The notes: generated by a model not told the origin, from the letters alone. Shown: positions 1-8,488, counted from the first letter of the stretch. The stretch: DNA of 55,686 nt from UBA11855 sp964591705 (GCA_964591705.1 CAZQCX010000009.1:1-55686), one strand, 5' to 3'. A program made the numbers and translations.

Positions 1-23
1 TACTTGTGTTTGTCGAAAAAACC

Positions 24-49
24 GTGAAATTTGGCATGTGCTGTTTCAC
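24..49. promoter_or_regulatory. Inverted repeat upstream of the ZIP gene
   Basis: The arms GTGAAA (24-29) and TTTCAC (44-49) are separated by 14 bases and lie just upstream of the TATA box at 62-69. The position would suit an operator for a metal-responsive repressor. The arms are short, so this is only a weak candidate. Confidence 0.25.
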
Positions 50-61
50 AATAACGTGACC

Positions 62-69
62 TTTATAAC
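62..69 (+). promoter_or_regulatory. TATA box of the ZIP transporter gene
   Basis: TTTATAAC ends 28 bases before the ATG at 97. This is the usual archaeal TATA-to-start distance, so the transcript is probably leaderless or nearly so. Confidence 0.5.
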
Positions 70-96
70 ACTGGCGCTATTTCGTTAGAAGATCAT

Positions 97-846
97 ATGA
101 CTGCCTGGGTACTTGGGCTACTTAGCGTCGTGGCTATTAGCATGATTTCATTGGCTGGTGCGCTAACCTTATCGTTAGCCCGAAAGAAGACGGATAATGT
201 TTTACTGTTCATTGTCAGTTTTGCTGCAGGCGGTCTACTTGGACACGCCTTCTTCCACTTAATACCCGAAGCCGCAGGCGAAACTGGACTCGAAATCACC
301 GTATCGCTCCTGATCATTGTGGGGATACTTTCCTCTTTTACAGTTGAACGATTTCTGCAATGGCGACATTGCCACGTACCTACTTCACGAGAGCACCCGC
401 ACTCTTTTGCTTACATGAACCTGTTCGGAGATGCTGTTCACAACCTTATCGACGGCATCATAGTTGGAGGCAGCTACATAGCCAGTGTACCGTTGGGTAT
501 AGCCACAACGATAGCAGTCATGCTTCACGAGATCCCTCAGGAACTAGGAGACTTCAGCGTCCTCATCTACGGAGGGTTCAGCAGGAAAAAAGCGCTCCTT
601 TTCAACCTCCTTACAGCCCTCACAGCAATTGTCGGAGCCGTAATTGCGTTTGCTATAGGCTCAGCAGTTGAAGGATTTGTTCCGCTACTGATACCTTTTG
701 CGGCAGGCAACTTCATCTACATTGCGGGCTCAGATCTGATTCCTGAACTCCGCAAAGATGAACCTAACCCGAAAAAAGCAACTCTACAATTCATATCGAT
801 TTCTCTAGGCGTCGTAACAATGCTCTGTCTCCTACTACTGGACTAG
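97..846 (+). CDS. ZIP-family divalent metal transporter
   Basis: Integral membrane permease of 249 residues that probably imports zinc or a related divalent cation. Seven to eight hydrophobic segments are visible. Two family signatures are intact: HNLIDG at residues 115-120 and HEIPQELGDF at 144-153, which line the metal site in TM4 and TM5 of ZIP proteins. A His-rich loop (about residues 91-102, four His) precedes them, as is common in the family. ATG follows a TATA box at leaderless distance, so the start is well supported. The gene stands alone, with 214 non-coding bases before the next (convergent) gene. Substrate specificity cannot be read from the sequence. Confidence 0.9.
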   Translation: MTAWVLGLLSVVAISMISLAGALTLSLARKKTDNVLLFIVSFAAGGLLGHAFFHLIPEAAGETGLEITVSLLIIVGILSSFTVERFLQWRHCHVPTSREHPHSFAYMNLFGDAVHNLIDGIIVGGSYIASVPLGIATTIAVMLHEIPQELGDFSVLIYGGFSRKKALLFNLLTALTAIVGAVIAFAIGSAVEGFVPLLIPFAAGNFIYIAGSDLIPELRKDEPNPKKATLQFISISLGVVTMLCLLLLD

Positions 847-1060
847 CGGACCCAACTCTCTAAGCGACAGTTCGGTCACCTGCGTTGCCCAAAGAGCAAG
901 CGCCGTCTAGAAATCCGAGAGAGGTAGGGCAGCATCAGAAGAATCATGTTGATCCGCTGCTCACAAACCACCAAGCCTTCTTGCAAAATGGTTTGTAAAT
1001 GCCTGAGGCTATTCAGTTGATTCCAAAAAACTAGGCGCTTCTCTGATTTCATCTATAGTC

Positions 1061-1435
1061 TTAGTCTGAATTGGATTCAGTGTCTTTGCAATATTGAAGA
1101 CACGCTACTGCCAAATTGTTCTTCTGCCTCAGATAGTTCTCTCCATATATCAACCTGAGAATCTCACAATAGATCTCAAGGAGTCTTCGACCTTTTTCCG
1201 TTGATTGATACAAGTGCTTTGTTCTTCCATCTGTTTTTGCAGCTTCGTTCTTTTCGATCAAGCGCCTTTCAACCATGTATTTCAAGTATTTTGTCAACAC
1301 TTCGTTATTAAAGTTCAAATGCCCCATTATGTGCGTGGCATTTGTTGGTTTCTGAATCAAAGCTAGTATCGCAGCCATAATCTCTAGTTTGTCACGTTTG
1401 CCAGAACTGATTATGTCTCTTTCGCTTGCTTCCAT
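1061..1435 (-). CDS. Winged-helix DNA-binding protein (HTH_45 type)
   Basis: Small 124-residue protein with a single winged-helix domain over about residues 15-95. A recognition-helix-like stretch (FNNEVLTKYLKYMVERRLI) is followed by a wing and a C-terminal helix. This arrangement is typical of archaeal wHTH regulators of the PF14947 kind, which act as small transcription factors. Its start lies 25 bases inside the end of the upstream unknown gene (1411-1941), so the two are probably co-transcribed. Its target is unknown; autoregulation is possible but no operator was recognised. Confidence 0.75.
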   Translation of the reverse strand: MEASERDIISSGKRDKLEIMAAILALIQKPTNATHIMGHLNFNNEVLTKYLKYMVERRLIEKNEAAKTDGRTKHLYQSTEKGRRLLEIYCEILRLIYGENYLRQKNNLAVACLQYCKDTESNSD

Positions 1436-1941
1436 TTCAAACTGCCTCGATTACTCGGTTTGAACAAAAACTCGGTTATCCGCTCAACGAGTTTTCTTTG
1501 GGTTTCCAAATCTTTCTCGATTTGCTCCACTTTCCTTTCAACATCACTCGAGATTATCTTTCCTTCAATTCTGTTTGCCGATCTGAACATCAACAGCATC
1601 TTGAATACTTCAGCTATCGCATTCTCTTGCTCTTCCTCCGACGCTTTCTTGATACCAACGACGGTAGACAGGAGATCTATATAGTGTTCCTTGATCTTCA
1701 GCTCCGCATTAACAGACGGGTCCACAGGAAATGCTATGCTCAAAGGGGTTTTCTTGCTGAGCTCCGCTGCTGTAGGAAAGCGTATAACGATGTCTCCTCT
1801 GATCCACGAGGAAACAAACTCGGTAACAAACCTCCTCACTTCAGCTGAAGAAAAAAGAGGCGTAGCTGCTGTATCACGTTTCTTCTTGATTCTGACAACT
1901 ATCTTCTCATCCCTGTCGCCAACTTTTTTAAGCTTCTCCAA
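1411..1941 (-). CDS. Unknown protein, co-transcribed with wHTH gene
   Basis: I do not recognise this 176-residue protein. It is soluble and charged: a basic N-terminus (KKVGDRDEKIVVRIKKKRD), a central alpha/beta-looking region, and a helical C-terminal half with coiled-coil character (about residues 125-165). The start is TTG at 1941, preceded on the minus strand by GGGGCACGAA, a weak ribosome site. It overlaps the wHTH gene by 25 bases, so the two may work together, for example as a regulator and a partner protein. That is inference from position only. Confidence 0.55.
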   Translation of the reverse strand: MEKLKKVGDRDEKIVVRIKKKRDTAATPLFSSAEVRRFVTEFVSSWIRGDIVIRFPTAAELSKKTPLSIAFPVDPSVNAELKIKEHYIDLLSTVVGIKKASEEEQENAIAEVFKMLLMFRSANRIEGKIISSDVERKVEQIEKDLETQRKLVERITEFLFKPSNRGSLKWKQAKET

Positions 1942-2038
1942 TTCGTGCCCCTTCAGAAACGGACACCCTTCTCATTCTTAATCTTTGCTGCTGCGAAGCT
2001 TTCAGTTCAGTCTTGGAAGCAGCCAAGCAAAGTGCCAA

Positions 2039-3319
2039 TCAATATGATATCTTTGCCGTTGCCGGGATATTTCCCAATATTCTTCCTGTGGCTTTCTCCA
2101 CCTTTGTGCGATTAGCTTCGTCTGTGTAAACGCGGAGTATGTTCATGAAACCCTTCAAAGTCTCGAAGATCTTTGATATGTCGCTGAGTCGCTCCAGTCT
2201 TTTCCCACATGTTTGGTTTCTACTGAAAACCGGAATTTCCATTGACTCCATGAGAACAGCGTTGTGATATGGCACTGATGGGACTGCAGGAACATCAATC
2301 GTGACTGCTTCCTTTGTTACTCCTGCTTCTCTCGCTATTTCGTTTTGAATTTGCTCTCTGTAAGTTTCCCGGCTGAAAATGTTTGTAATCATGGCATCCT
2401 TTTCGTAGAAAGTTCTCTCGTACGCACATTTCAGCAATCTCCTCCTTTCCAGATCCTCCATTATCGATCTCGATTTTTCACACTTCTTCAGAGCGCTCCA
2501 GACTGCGGAATCATCCAGAGCCAAATACTGTTCAGGGGTTTTGAACGCTGTCAACCCCAGCTCGGTATTGGCTTTCTCCATCGCTGTAGCAAGCATGATC
2601 TGCGCTGCTCTTCCCACTCGGTGGAAATAGATGCTTTTAAAAGACTCAATTCTGGCAATCATGAAGGCTTCCAAAGTGGACAAGGCACTAAGCTCAACCG
2701 CCAAATTCTCTCCCAAAACATCCAGTGCATGGATCAACCTGAACACATCAATGAATCCATATTCAGCCCCAGTGTGGTAAGTATCACGAACTATGAAATC
2801 TTGCTTGTCCACGTCAACTGCACTGCTTATTATCTGATCCCAGAAGGCTTTTCCTGGCTTGCAGAGTTCTCCCACAGCTAGTTTGGCCAATTCAACTGGC
2901 TTGTACCCAATGCCATTCAACCTGTCACCGATTTCGCTTTTCTCAATTATCCATGATGAGATATCTTCGTGTGTTTTCTCGAGATCCTTTACTAATAGTT
3001 GCTCAAAAACGTGAGAGAATGGACCATGCCCTACGTCATGAAGCAACGCAGCCAATCTCACATTCTCTGCGTCTTCATCGCTGACTACTCTAGCCAAGTT
3101 GGGGCTTTCAACGACCTTTCCAGCTAAATACATGACTCCTAGGCAATGTTCAAAGCGTGTGTGATTAGCGCCAGGATATACGTACTCAGAGCCTGCCAGC
3201 TGTCGGAGTCTACGCAGTCGTTGCACAGGGTAAGAATCTATTATGATCTTTTCCTGATCTGTAACGTAAACATATCCGTGTACTGGATCTTTTATCTCGC
3301 CCCAATATGCCTTAGGCAT
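2039..3319 (-). CDS. HD-domain phosphohydrolase (COG1078, dGTPase/SAMHD-like)
   Basis: Metal-dependent phosphohydrolase of 426 residues related to bacterial and archaeal HD proteins of the SAMHD1/dGTPase group. The HD metal ligands are visible with the ATG at 3319 as residue 1: His58 (FEHCLGV), His94-Asp95 (LLHDVGH), His98 and a later Asp near 169-171 (DVDKQDF). The likely substrate is a nucleotide, perhaps a dNTP, but this is family-level inference. I chose ATG 3319 over the upstream TTG at 3346 because a TATA box at 3347-3360 would place transcription start near 3326. The gene is divergent from thymidylate kinase, so a dNTP degrader and a dTMP kinase share one promoter region. Confidence 0.88.
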   Translation of the reverse strand: MPKAYWGEIKDPVHGYVYVTDQEKIIIDSYPVQRLRRLRQLAGSEYVYPGANHTRFEHCLGVMYLAGKVVESPNLARVVSDEDAENVRLAALLHDVGHGPFSHVFEQLLVKDLEKTHEDISSWIIEKSEIGDRLNGIGYKPVELAKLAVGELCKPGKAFWDQIISSAVDVDKQDFIVRDTYHTGAEYGFIDVFRLIHALDVLGENLAVELSALSTLEAFMIARIESFKSIYFHRVGRAAQIMLATAMEKANTELGLTAFKTPEQYLALDDSAVWSALKKCEKSRSIMEDLERRRLLKCAYERTFYEKDAMITNIFSRETYREQIQNEIAREAGVTKEAVTIDVPAVPSVPYHNAVLMESMEIPVFSRNQTCGKRLERLSDISKIFETLKGFMNILRVYTDEANRTKVEKATGRILGNIPATAKISY

Positions 3320-3346
3320 TTTCCAAGACCCCGCCAGTTTTGCCAA

Positions 3347-3360
3347 TGTATATCTATTTG
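3347..3360. promoter_or_regulatory. Shared TATA region, HD hydrolase / tmk
   Basis: TGTATATCTATTTG reads as a TATA-like element on both strands. It lies about 28 bases before the minus-strand ATG (3319) and about 45 before the plus-strand ATG (3403), so one element may serve both divergent genes. Confidence 0.4.
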
Positions 3361-3402
3361 TCTTCCTAATAATGTCTAACCTTGGGCGACGAGGTCTGGG
3401 AA

Positions 3403-4002
3403 ATGATTACGAAGGGTTACTTTGTGTGTGTAGAAGGTCTCGATGGATCTGGGAAAAGCACACAAGCACGACTCTTGGCGGAAAGACTGCAGAAAACTCG
3501 CCAAGTAATTCTGACAGTTGAGCCCAGCCACCGAAGAATTGGCACTTTCATTAGAAACAGCTATCTATATGGTGAAAAGCGGCTTTCGAGCATAGTCGAA
3601 GCCTTGTTGTTCGCAGCGGATCGGGTTGATCACGTACAGAATGAAATAATTCCAGCGTTGCAAGCAGGAAAAGTCGTAGTTACAGATCGCTATGTGTACT
3701 CTTCCTTAGCTTACCAAGGCGCCGCAGGGCTCAGCTTGGAATGGATCGAGAAAATAAACACCCATGCAATTCGTCCTGACCTTGCTTTGTTCTTGGATGT
3801 TGAACTGGAGACAGTCATGCAAAGGCTAAAGCCCAGAAAATCTGTGATGGAGAATTTGGAGACCCTTAAGAAGGTGCAAAACTTCTACTTGAATTTGGTT
3901 AAAGCTGGTTTGCTCACGCGAATAGATGGGAATAAAGCTAGGGCCCTGATCGCTGAGGAAATCTTTTCGGTAGTTCAGAATTCCTTATCTTCTGACTCCT
4001 AG
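3403..4002 (+). CDS. tmk: Thymidylate kinase
   Basis: Phosphorylates dTMP to dTDP in DNA precursor synthesis; 199 residues, normal for the family. The P-loop GLDGSGKST lies at residues 12-20 and the nucleoside-monophosphate-binding DRY motif at 95-97. A short LID (RKSVMENLE) follows at about 145-153. ATG 3403 was chosen because GAGGT sits 7 bases upstream and family members begin a few residues before the first beta strand (YFVCVEGLDG); a TTG at 3382 would add seven residues. A second, divergent family member lies at 15868. Confidence 0.92.
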   Translation: MITKGYFVCVEGLDGSGKSTQARLLAERLQKTRQVILTVEPSHRRIGTFIRNSYLYGEKRLSSIVEALLFAADRVDHVQNEIIPALQAGKVVVTDRYVYSSLAYQGAAGLSLEWIEKINTHAIRPDLALFLDVELETVMQRLKPRKSVMENLETLKKVQNFYLNLVKAGLLTRIDGNKARALIAEEIFSVVQNSLSSDS

Positions 4003-4012
4003 CAAATTCCGA

Positions 4013-4513
4013 CTAAGGAGACTTCAAAATCCTTCTCGCAGCCTGCCTATTTATTCTCCCCACAACCAAGTTGTTCACATCCTCTGGCGAAATGTACCTT
4101 GGCCCTCTCTCATGAAAGACGCGCATCTCCAACGAATTCCCTGAGAAGACTACACGCACCAAGAAATAATCAAACCTGAGGGGGCTTCTTCCCCCTTCCC
4201 TTGCTTTGTGGTAGCGAGCTGCTAAGAAGAAATCGATGATTCTAAAAGGTTCTTTTTTCAATGAGTCTTGAAGCCTTCTCACTTCTGCCTCATCTACATA
4301 GTTAAAGCTCCCTGACTCAGCAACCCCTGTCTCAAAGACTACCGCGCATTGACGAAGCGCGTGTTGATCTATCTCCTCAGAGCCGGCCGGTGTCTTGTTC
4401 ATATCGTATAGCGCTTGAACGAGTCCCTCTTGAAGCATTTTTGGAGAAGTGGAAGAAGTGAAACTTGCGGTTCTGTGGATGTTTTCCGGGAAGTTGTCGT
4501 AGACTCCTAACAT
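4013..4513 (-). CDS. Conserved-looking protein of unknown function
   Basis: I do not recognise a family for this 166-residue soluble protein. The C-terminal half is alpha/beta in character and contains RFDYFLVRVVF followed by a conserved-looking FHERGPRYISPEDV segment. The N-terminal 80 residues look helical and less constrained. ATG 4513 is the only reasonable start. It runs in the same direction as the UPF0148 gene 19 bases upstream, so the two probably form an operon. It is convergent with tmk, with 10 bases between the stops. Confidence 0.65.
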   Translation of the reverse strand: MLGVYDNFPENIHRTASFTSSTSPKMLQEGLVQALYDMNKTPAGSEEIDQHALRQCAVVFETGVAESGSFNYVDEAEVRRLQDSLKKEPFRIIDFFLAARYHKAREGGRSPLRFDYFLVRVVFSGNSLEMRVFHERGPRYISPEDVNNLVVGRINRQAARRILKSP

Positions 4514-4532
4514 TCCTTTGTCGTTTCCATTA

Positions 4533-4892
4533 CTAACTCTTCATGCTTCTCACTCTATCTAGGCTTGAGAGTAGCTCAGAGAGGGCGCCAGTCAGCTTTT
4601 GAAGTTCATCAACGCTTTCTGATTTCTGAATCTTATCTTGAATTTCCTGCACCTTTCCCATTAGAGTCTTTTCGAGTGCTACTAGGGTTGAGTTTCTTGG
4701 GGTTTCAGTGATTTCTCCCCCTTCTTTGGCAACTACAACTCTTTTCTCATCCTTGCCACACCACAGGGTTCCGTCTTTCAGTCTGAAAAGCGGTGAAGCG
4801 CATGCGGGGCACGCTAGATCGGTCAATGTGCTGCCTTTTCTAAGAAGCTCAGCCATGCGTTTGATGTGCTGATCCTCATTGCTTTTTTCCAT
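4533..4892 (-). CDS. UPF0148 zinc-ribbon protein (autoantigen p27-like)
   Basis: Small 119-residue archaeal protein related to the Sjogren/scleroderma autoantigen 1 family (UPF0148). The diagnostic stretch is CPACASPLFRLKDGTLWCG, in which CPAC plus a downstream Cys forms part of a zinc ribbon. A helical, coiled-coil-prone C-terminus follows. The biochemical role is unknown in archaea. ATG 4892 was preferred to the TTG at 4922 because a TATA box at 4925-4934 lies about 33 bases upstream. It is divergent from the UPF0147 gene; both are short conserved archaeal proteins and could share regulation. Confidence 0.85.
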   Translation of the reverse strand: MEKSNEDQHIKRMAELLRKGSTLTDLACPACASPLFRLKDGTLWCGKDEKRVVVAKEGGEITETPRNSTLVALEKTLMGKVQEIQDKIQKSESVDELQKLTGALSELLSSLDRVRSMKS

Positions 4893-4924
4893 CTGAAGAA
4901 CCCAAAAATAAATACATCTCAAAG

Positions 4925-4934
4925 CTTATATAAC
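4925..4934. promoter_or_regulatory. Shared TATA box, UPF0148 / UPF0147
   Basis: CTTATATAAC is almost palindromic and sits midway between the divergent ATGs at 4892 (minus) and 4969 (plus), at workable distance for both. It is the only TATA-like element in this 76-base intergenic region. Confidence 0.5.
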
Positions 4935-4968
4935 TTGATGGCTGCGAGAATGGAGTAGGTGGCAATTT

Positions 4969-5247
4969 ATGGTGCGAAAGAAGAAAGCTGAGGAGTATGA
5001 AGAAAGGATAAAACAGGCTCTGGCGGTGCTTTCAGAAGTGTCGGAGGACAACACTACGCCCAGAAACATCAGGCGATCGGCCAAAGACGCGATGAATGCC
5101 CTGCAGACAAAGGAGTTCTCGGCAGCTGTTAGGGCTTCAAACGCAATATCACTTTTGGATGAAATTCTGCAAGATCCAAATATGCCACCATACACGCGCG
5201 TCAAGCTTTGGAACATCATGAGCCTCATCGAGGCCATCAAAGACTAA
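4969..5247 (+). CDS. UPF0147 family protein
   Basis: Small all-helical protein of 92 residues matching the archaeal UPF0147 family across its length. The hallmark core covers residues 21-90, with EDNTTPRNIRRSAKDAMNAL and a late ILQDPNMPPYTRVKLW segment. Its function is unknown; the four-helix bundle has no catalytic motif that I can see. ATG 4969 is preceded by GGTGG six bases upstream. It is convergent with the PadR gene, with ten bases between stops. Confidence 0.88.
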   Translation: MVRKKKAEEYEERIKQALAVLSEVSEDNTTPRNIRRSAKDAMNALQTKEFSAAVRASNAISLLDEILQDPNMPPYTRVKLWNIMSLIEAIKD

Positions 5248-5257
5248 AGCGTTCATA

Positions 5258-5752
5258 CTATGCTTGCTGGCAATCACTTCTTCTTCCACTCTTAACCATG
5301 GACTTCCTGTCTTTTTTGAAAGAATGGGCGCAATGCATACAGCAAAACATCAGTTCTGCACCATCGCAGGTTTCTTGGTGTCCTCCCTCGTAGACCTTGC
5401 AGCCACAGTGTGCACAGACGTGAAGGCTGGGTTCAATTGCTATTGAGACAAGCTCCGCAAAGCGTTTGAAAAGACCAGTGGCTAGTTCTATACCTTTGTC
5501 AGTTAACTCAAAAACCTTCTTCTCCTTTTCTCCAACAGATTTCAGATGGTGCCTCACAAGACCCTTCCCCTCCAATTGCTGAAGAAATGGATACACTAAG
5601 CTGGGGCTAACCTCTTTCTTAACCCGCTTTCTGAACCGCCTGAGTATCTGATACCCGTGGGTCGGCCCCTCATATAGGGTGATAAGTATGTAAAACCGCG
5701 AAAAATCTGAGATCAGGTCGTCTATGCTCTCGCTTTCTTTGTTGGTATTCAT
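5258..5752 (-). CDS. PadR-family regulator with Cys-rich C-terminal domain
   Basis: DNA-binding protein of 164 residues. Residues 15-95 form a PadR winged helix (YILITLYEGPTHGYQILRRF onward). PadR proteins are usually repressors that bind a palindrome in their own promoter. The C-terminal tail is unusual: residues 113-141 contain C113, C116, C118, C129, C137, C138 and C141, a CxxCxC...CCxxC array resembling a TRASH or treble-clef metal site in place of the usual helical dimer extension. I infer that metal or redox state is sensed. A 16-bp perfect palindrome lies just upstream of its TATA box (5785-5813). The nearest divergent gene is a broken cupin, which may have been its target. Confidence 0.8.
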   Translation of the reverse strand: MNTNKESESIDDLISDFSRFYILITLYEGPTHGYQILRRFRKRVKKEVSPSLVYPFLQQLEGKGLVRHHLKSVGEKEKKVFELTDKGIELATGLFKRFAELVSIAIEPSLHVCAHCGCKVYEGGHQETCDGAELMFCCMHCAHSFKKDRKSMVKSGRRSDCQQA

Positions 5753-5784
5753 CTTGCTTCTGCGTTGTGTGGTGGCTTATGGCG

Positions 5785-5813
5785 AATATAAATGTTCTCA
5801 AGATATATCTTGA
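5785..5813 (-). promoter_or_regulatory. PadR gene TATA box plus 16-bp palindromic operator
   Basis: On the minus strand, ATTTATATT (5785-5793) is the likely TATA box, 33 bases before the ATG at 5752. Immediately upstream lies the perfect palindrome TCAAGATATATCTTGA (5798-5813). The placement fits autoregulation by the PadR protein and possibly control of the divergent side. Confidence 0.55.
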
Positions 5814-5929
5814 CGCGACATTTGCTGTTCGGTTTTCGGCGTTCTGAATCTGCCATATGTGGGTCAGTGTTTACTGCGGGTTTTCACTATAAGAATCGCG
5901 CGAGCCTGAAGTAAAAATGCGGGTTTTTC

Positions 5930-6306
5930 ATTAAAGTAGTGTCGATTCTGAAGATGTCAAGGATGGCGCAGCAAAAACGAGGTCAGGTGGCTCATAACCG
6001 AGAAACTCGAAGCCATTAACTTCGTTATGCGACTCTTTTAGATAGCTCCCAAAAGGAGATAGCCCACTTAATTCGCACTCTTGGGAACATGAAGTATTCA
6101 TATTGAGGGGGAAAGGACAACTCTATGACGTGTGTGAGGCTATGCCTTTCAAGAGCGGCGACGCTATTTCTATTTCTCCGAGCGAACACCACGAGTTCAG
6201 AAACACACGCGAGAAAAGCTCAGAGTCTCTCTGTCTAATACCCGTTCCAAACAAGAAATACTTTGATCTGTCCGCAGATGGATTTCTCGCTAAAAATATA
6301 TGCTAG
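5930..6306 (+). pseudogene. Decayed small cupin-domain protein
   Basis: A single-domain cupin can be pieced together across frames. The pieces are EDVKDGAAKT (about 5951-5980), VRWLITEKLEAINFVMRLF (about 5984-6040), then a TAG in place of an expected Glu (6041-6043), IAPK, a one-base frame shift near 6052, and an intact C-terminal half. That half holds the metal motif region HSWEHEVF (from 6076) and GDAISISPSEHHEFRN. At least two frame changes and one nonsense codon make it a pseudogene. The order of conserved elements (HxxxHE, then PxxxxHxF) is exactly that of small cupins, so the assignment is firm although no intact frame exists. It lies divergent from the PadR gene and upstream of the FAD dehydrogenase. 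Confidence 0.75.
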
Positions 6307-6346
6307 TTGCTACATGTAAGTCTGGGTTCCAGGGAGATCTATCCGC

Positions 6347-7729
6347 TTGAAGTATGACGTGATCATCGTTGGTGCTGGTCCAGCAGGCATCTTTTCCGCG
6401 CTAGAATTAACGGAAAAGAATAATCTCAATGTTTTGATACTCGACAGGGGTCCTGATATTGATCAGCGCAAGTGTCCATCCAGCAGAGGTTTTGAATGTC
6501 GTCACTGCGAACCATGCTCTGTTCTATCTGGCTGGGGAGGCGCAGGCGCCTACAGCGACGGCAAGCTGACGCTGTCAACGGAAGTTGGCGGATGGCTGAA
6601 CAAATACATCTCTCAGAAAGAACTCGAAGCGCTCGTAAAATACGTGGATCGCATTTACCTCAGATATGGTGCAAGTGAGCAAGTCTACGGAGGCGACGCC
6701 GAGAAAGTAGACGATATTGAACGGCAAGCATCACTCGCAGGGCTGAGACTGATACGGCAAGAAGTTCGTCATATGGGTACGGAAAAATGCGCCGGCACGC
6801 TTCGGCGGATGCGGAAAGAACTGAACGGAAAAGTAACATTTGAGCCCAAGACCGACGTCAAAGGTCTGATAGTGGATAATCACACGGTTAGCGGTGTTGA
6901 AACCGTTGATGGCCAGAAATACCTAAGTAAATATGTGATAGTGGCCCCTGGGAGAAGCGGTGCGGAATGGCTTCAAACAGAAGCCCAACTTCGCGGTCTA
7001 AGAACAATCAATAATCCAGTCGATATCGGAGTAAGGGTTGAGCTTCTGGCTTCAGTCATGGAAAAACTGACCAAAGCCCTCTATGAGCCCAAACTAGTTT
7101 ACTACTCAAAACTCTTCGACGACATGGTCCGCACTTTCTGCGTCTCGCCTTATGGCGAAGTAACAACCGAATCCTATGACGGAGTTCTCACCGTCAACGG
7201 GCAAAGTTATGCTGAGCGAAAAACAGAAAACACAAACTTCGCCATACTCGTCAGTACATCGTTTACAGAACCTTTCAAGGAACCAATTGCGTATGGCAAG
7301 TATGTTGCTCGACTCTCAAATCTGCTCAGCGGAGGCGTGATGGTTCAACGTTTAGGCGACTTGGTCACCGGACGACGATCTACTCCTGAACGTCTCGCCC
7401 GTAGCGTTGTCGTTCCAACTCTGAAAAATGCCACTCCTGGAGATCTGAGCTTTGTATTGCCTTATAGATACCTCTCAGACATCAGAGAGATGCTTCAAGC
7501 GTTGGACACGATAGCCCCCGGGGTTCATTCTCGTGATACTCTGCTTTACGGAATAGAAGTGAAATTCTATTCCTCACACCTGCAGTTGACAAGTGCCTTA
7601 GAGACGAAGATCCAGAACATGTTCACCATCGGCGATGGCGCTGGCGTCACACGCGGTCTGATCCAAGCTTCCGCTTCCGGCGTCGTTGTAGCACGGGAAA
7701 TTCGAAAGAGAGAAAGGTTGAAGGTATGA
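6347..7729 (+). CDS. FAD-dependent dehydrogenase (COG2509 type)
   Basis: Flavoprotein of 460 residues. GAGPAG at residues 9-14 is the dinucleotide-binding loop, and a second FAD contact is near the C-terminus (FTIGDGAGVTRGLIQASASG). Between them, Cys43, Cys51, Cys54 and Cys57 precede the family hallmark SGWGGAGAYSDGKLTLS, seen in uncharacterised COG2509 dehydrogenases; the Cys cluster could bind metal or a disulfide. The substrate is unknown. The start is TTG 6347 with GGGAG about ten bases upstream; the beta-alpha-beta fold begins right there, so no earlier start is needed. The stop is six bases before the zinc-ribbon gene, which suggests one transcript with the SPFH-like module. Confidence 0.88.
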   Translation: MKYDVIIVGAGPAGIFSALELTEKNNLNVLILDRGPDIDQRKCPSSRGFECRHCEPCSVLSGWGGAGAYSDGKLTLSTEVGGWLNKYISQKELEALVKYVDRIYLRYGASEQVYGGDAEKVDDIERQASLAGLRLIRQEVRHMGTEKCAGTLRRMRKELNGKVTFEPKTDVKGLIVDNHTVSGVETVDGQKYLSKYVIVAPGRSGAEWLQTEAQLRGLRTINNPVDIGVRVELLASVMEKLTKALYEPKLVYYSKLFDDMVRTFCVSPYGEVTTESYDGVLTVNGQSYAERKTENTNFAILVSTSFTEPFKEPIAYGKYVARLSNLLSGGVMVQRLGDLVTGRRSTPERLARSVVVPTLKNATPGDLSFVLPYRYLSDIREMLQALDTIAPGVHSRDTLLYGIEVKFYSSHLQLTSALETKIQNMFTIGDGAGVTRGLIQASASGVVVAREIRKRERLKV

Positions 7730-7735
7730 CATAGA

Positions 7736-8488
7736 ATGGTCGTAGCCCATCATGTCCGTTGCTCAAACTGCGGCGCACCAGTCGACTTCGAGCCGGGAGA
7801 CTTGTATACAGACTGCAAATACTGTGGTTTCACCACGGTCATAGAAACTGGGAAAGCTTTCGATTTCGAGCATTCACTTTTGCTCAACAAGTTTGACGAG
7901 AAACAGATCGAAACGCCTATCAAGCAATGGATGGAGTGGGGCTTCCTCAAACCAAGCGACCTTTCGAAGAAATCAAAAATCACAGAAAAGAGTCTAGTTT
8001 ATTTGCCTTTCTGGGTTGTCTCAGTTCAAGTCAAGAGTGTTTACAAAGGAATATTCGAACGCATTAACCCTCCTATAATCAAAGAGGGGGCACTTGAGAA
8101 GGAGTACAACTGGTTAATCCTTGCAAGAAAATCAACCGTGTTTCCGACGCGTGAATATGCTGTTCCGCTTGAAGCAAAAATCCCCTTCGATTTCCGCAAG
8201 ATTGAGCGCTTTGCTAAAGTCATGAACAGCGAAACCGACAAAAATGAAGCGTTTGAGCAGGCAAAGCAGCAAATCGAGTCTCATCATCGTTTTCTCCTCC
8301 AGAAAGACGTTGACAAGATTGTCGAATTAAAAAGCGATTTTGGCCTCAAGCAAACCGTTTATCTGCACGCTCCTTTATGGTACATAAAATATGACTACAA
8401 AGGCAGGATTTACCAACTGCTCATTGATGGCGCGTCAGGAACTACTGTCAAGGCTGACATACCTCAGAAAGGATTTGGAATGTTCTAA
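7736..8488 (+). CDS. Zinc-ribbon protein, first gene of SPFH-type cluster
   Basis: A 250-residue protein with an N-terminal zinc ribbon (Cys9, Cys12, Cys27, Cys30: CSNCG...CKYCG) followed by two repeats of an alpha/beta unit. Each repeat contains an aromatic-rich strand (LVYLPFWVVSVQVKSVYKG and LHAPLWYIKYDYKGRIYQLL). No catalytic motif is evident. I recognise the architecture as a zinc-ribbon partner often placed near SPFH/band-7 genes in archaea, but its role is unknown. It begins six bases after the FAD dehydrogenase stop and precedes a membrane gene and a coiled-coil gene. Confidence 0.65.
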   Translation: MVVAHHVRCSNCGAPVDFEPGDLYTDCKYCGFTTVIETGKAFDFEHSLLLNKFDEKQIETPIKQWMEWGFLKPSDLSKKSKITEKSLVYLPFWVVSVQVKSVYKGIFERINPPIIKEGALEKEYNWLILARKSTVFPTREYAVPLEAKIPFDFRKIERFAKVMNSETDKNEAFEQAKQQIESHHRFLLQKDVDKIVELKSDFGLKQTVYLHAPLWYIKYDYKGRIYQLLIDGASGTTVKADIPQKGFGMF

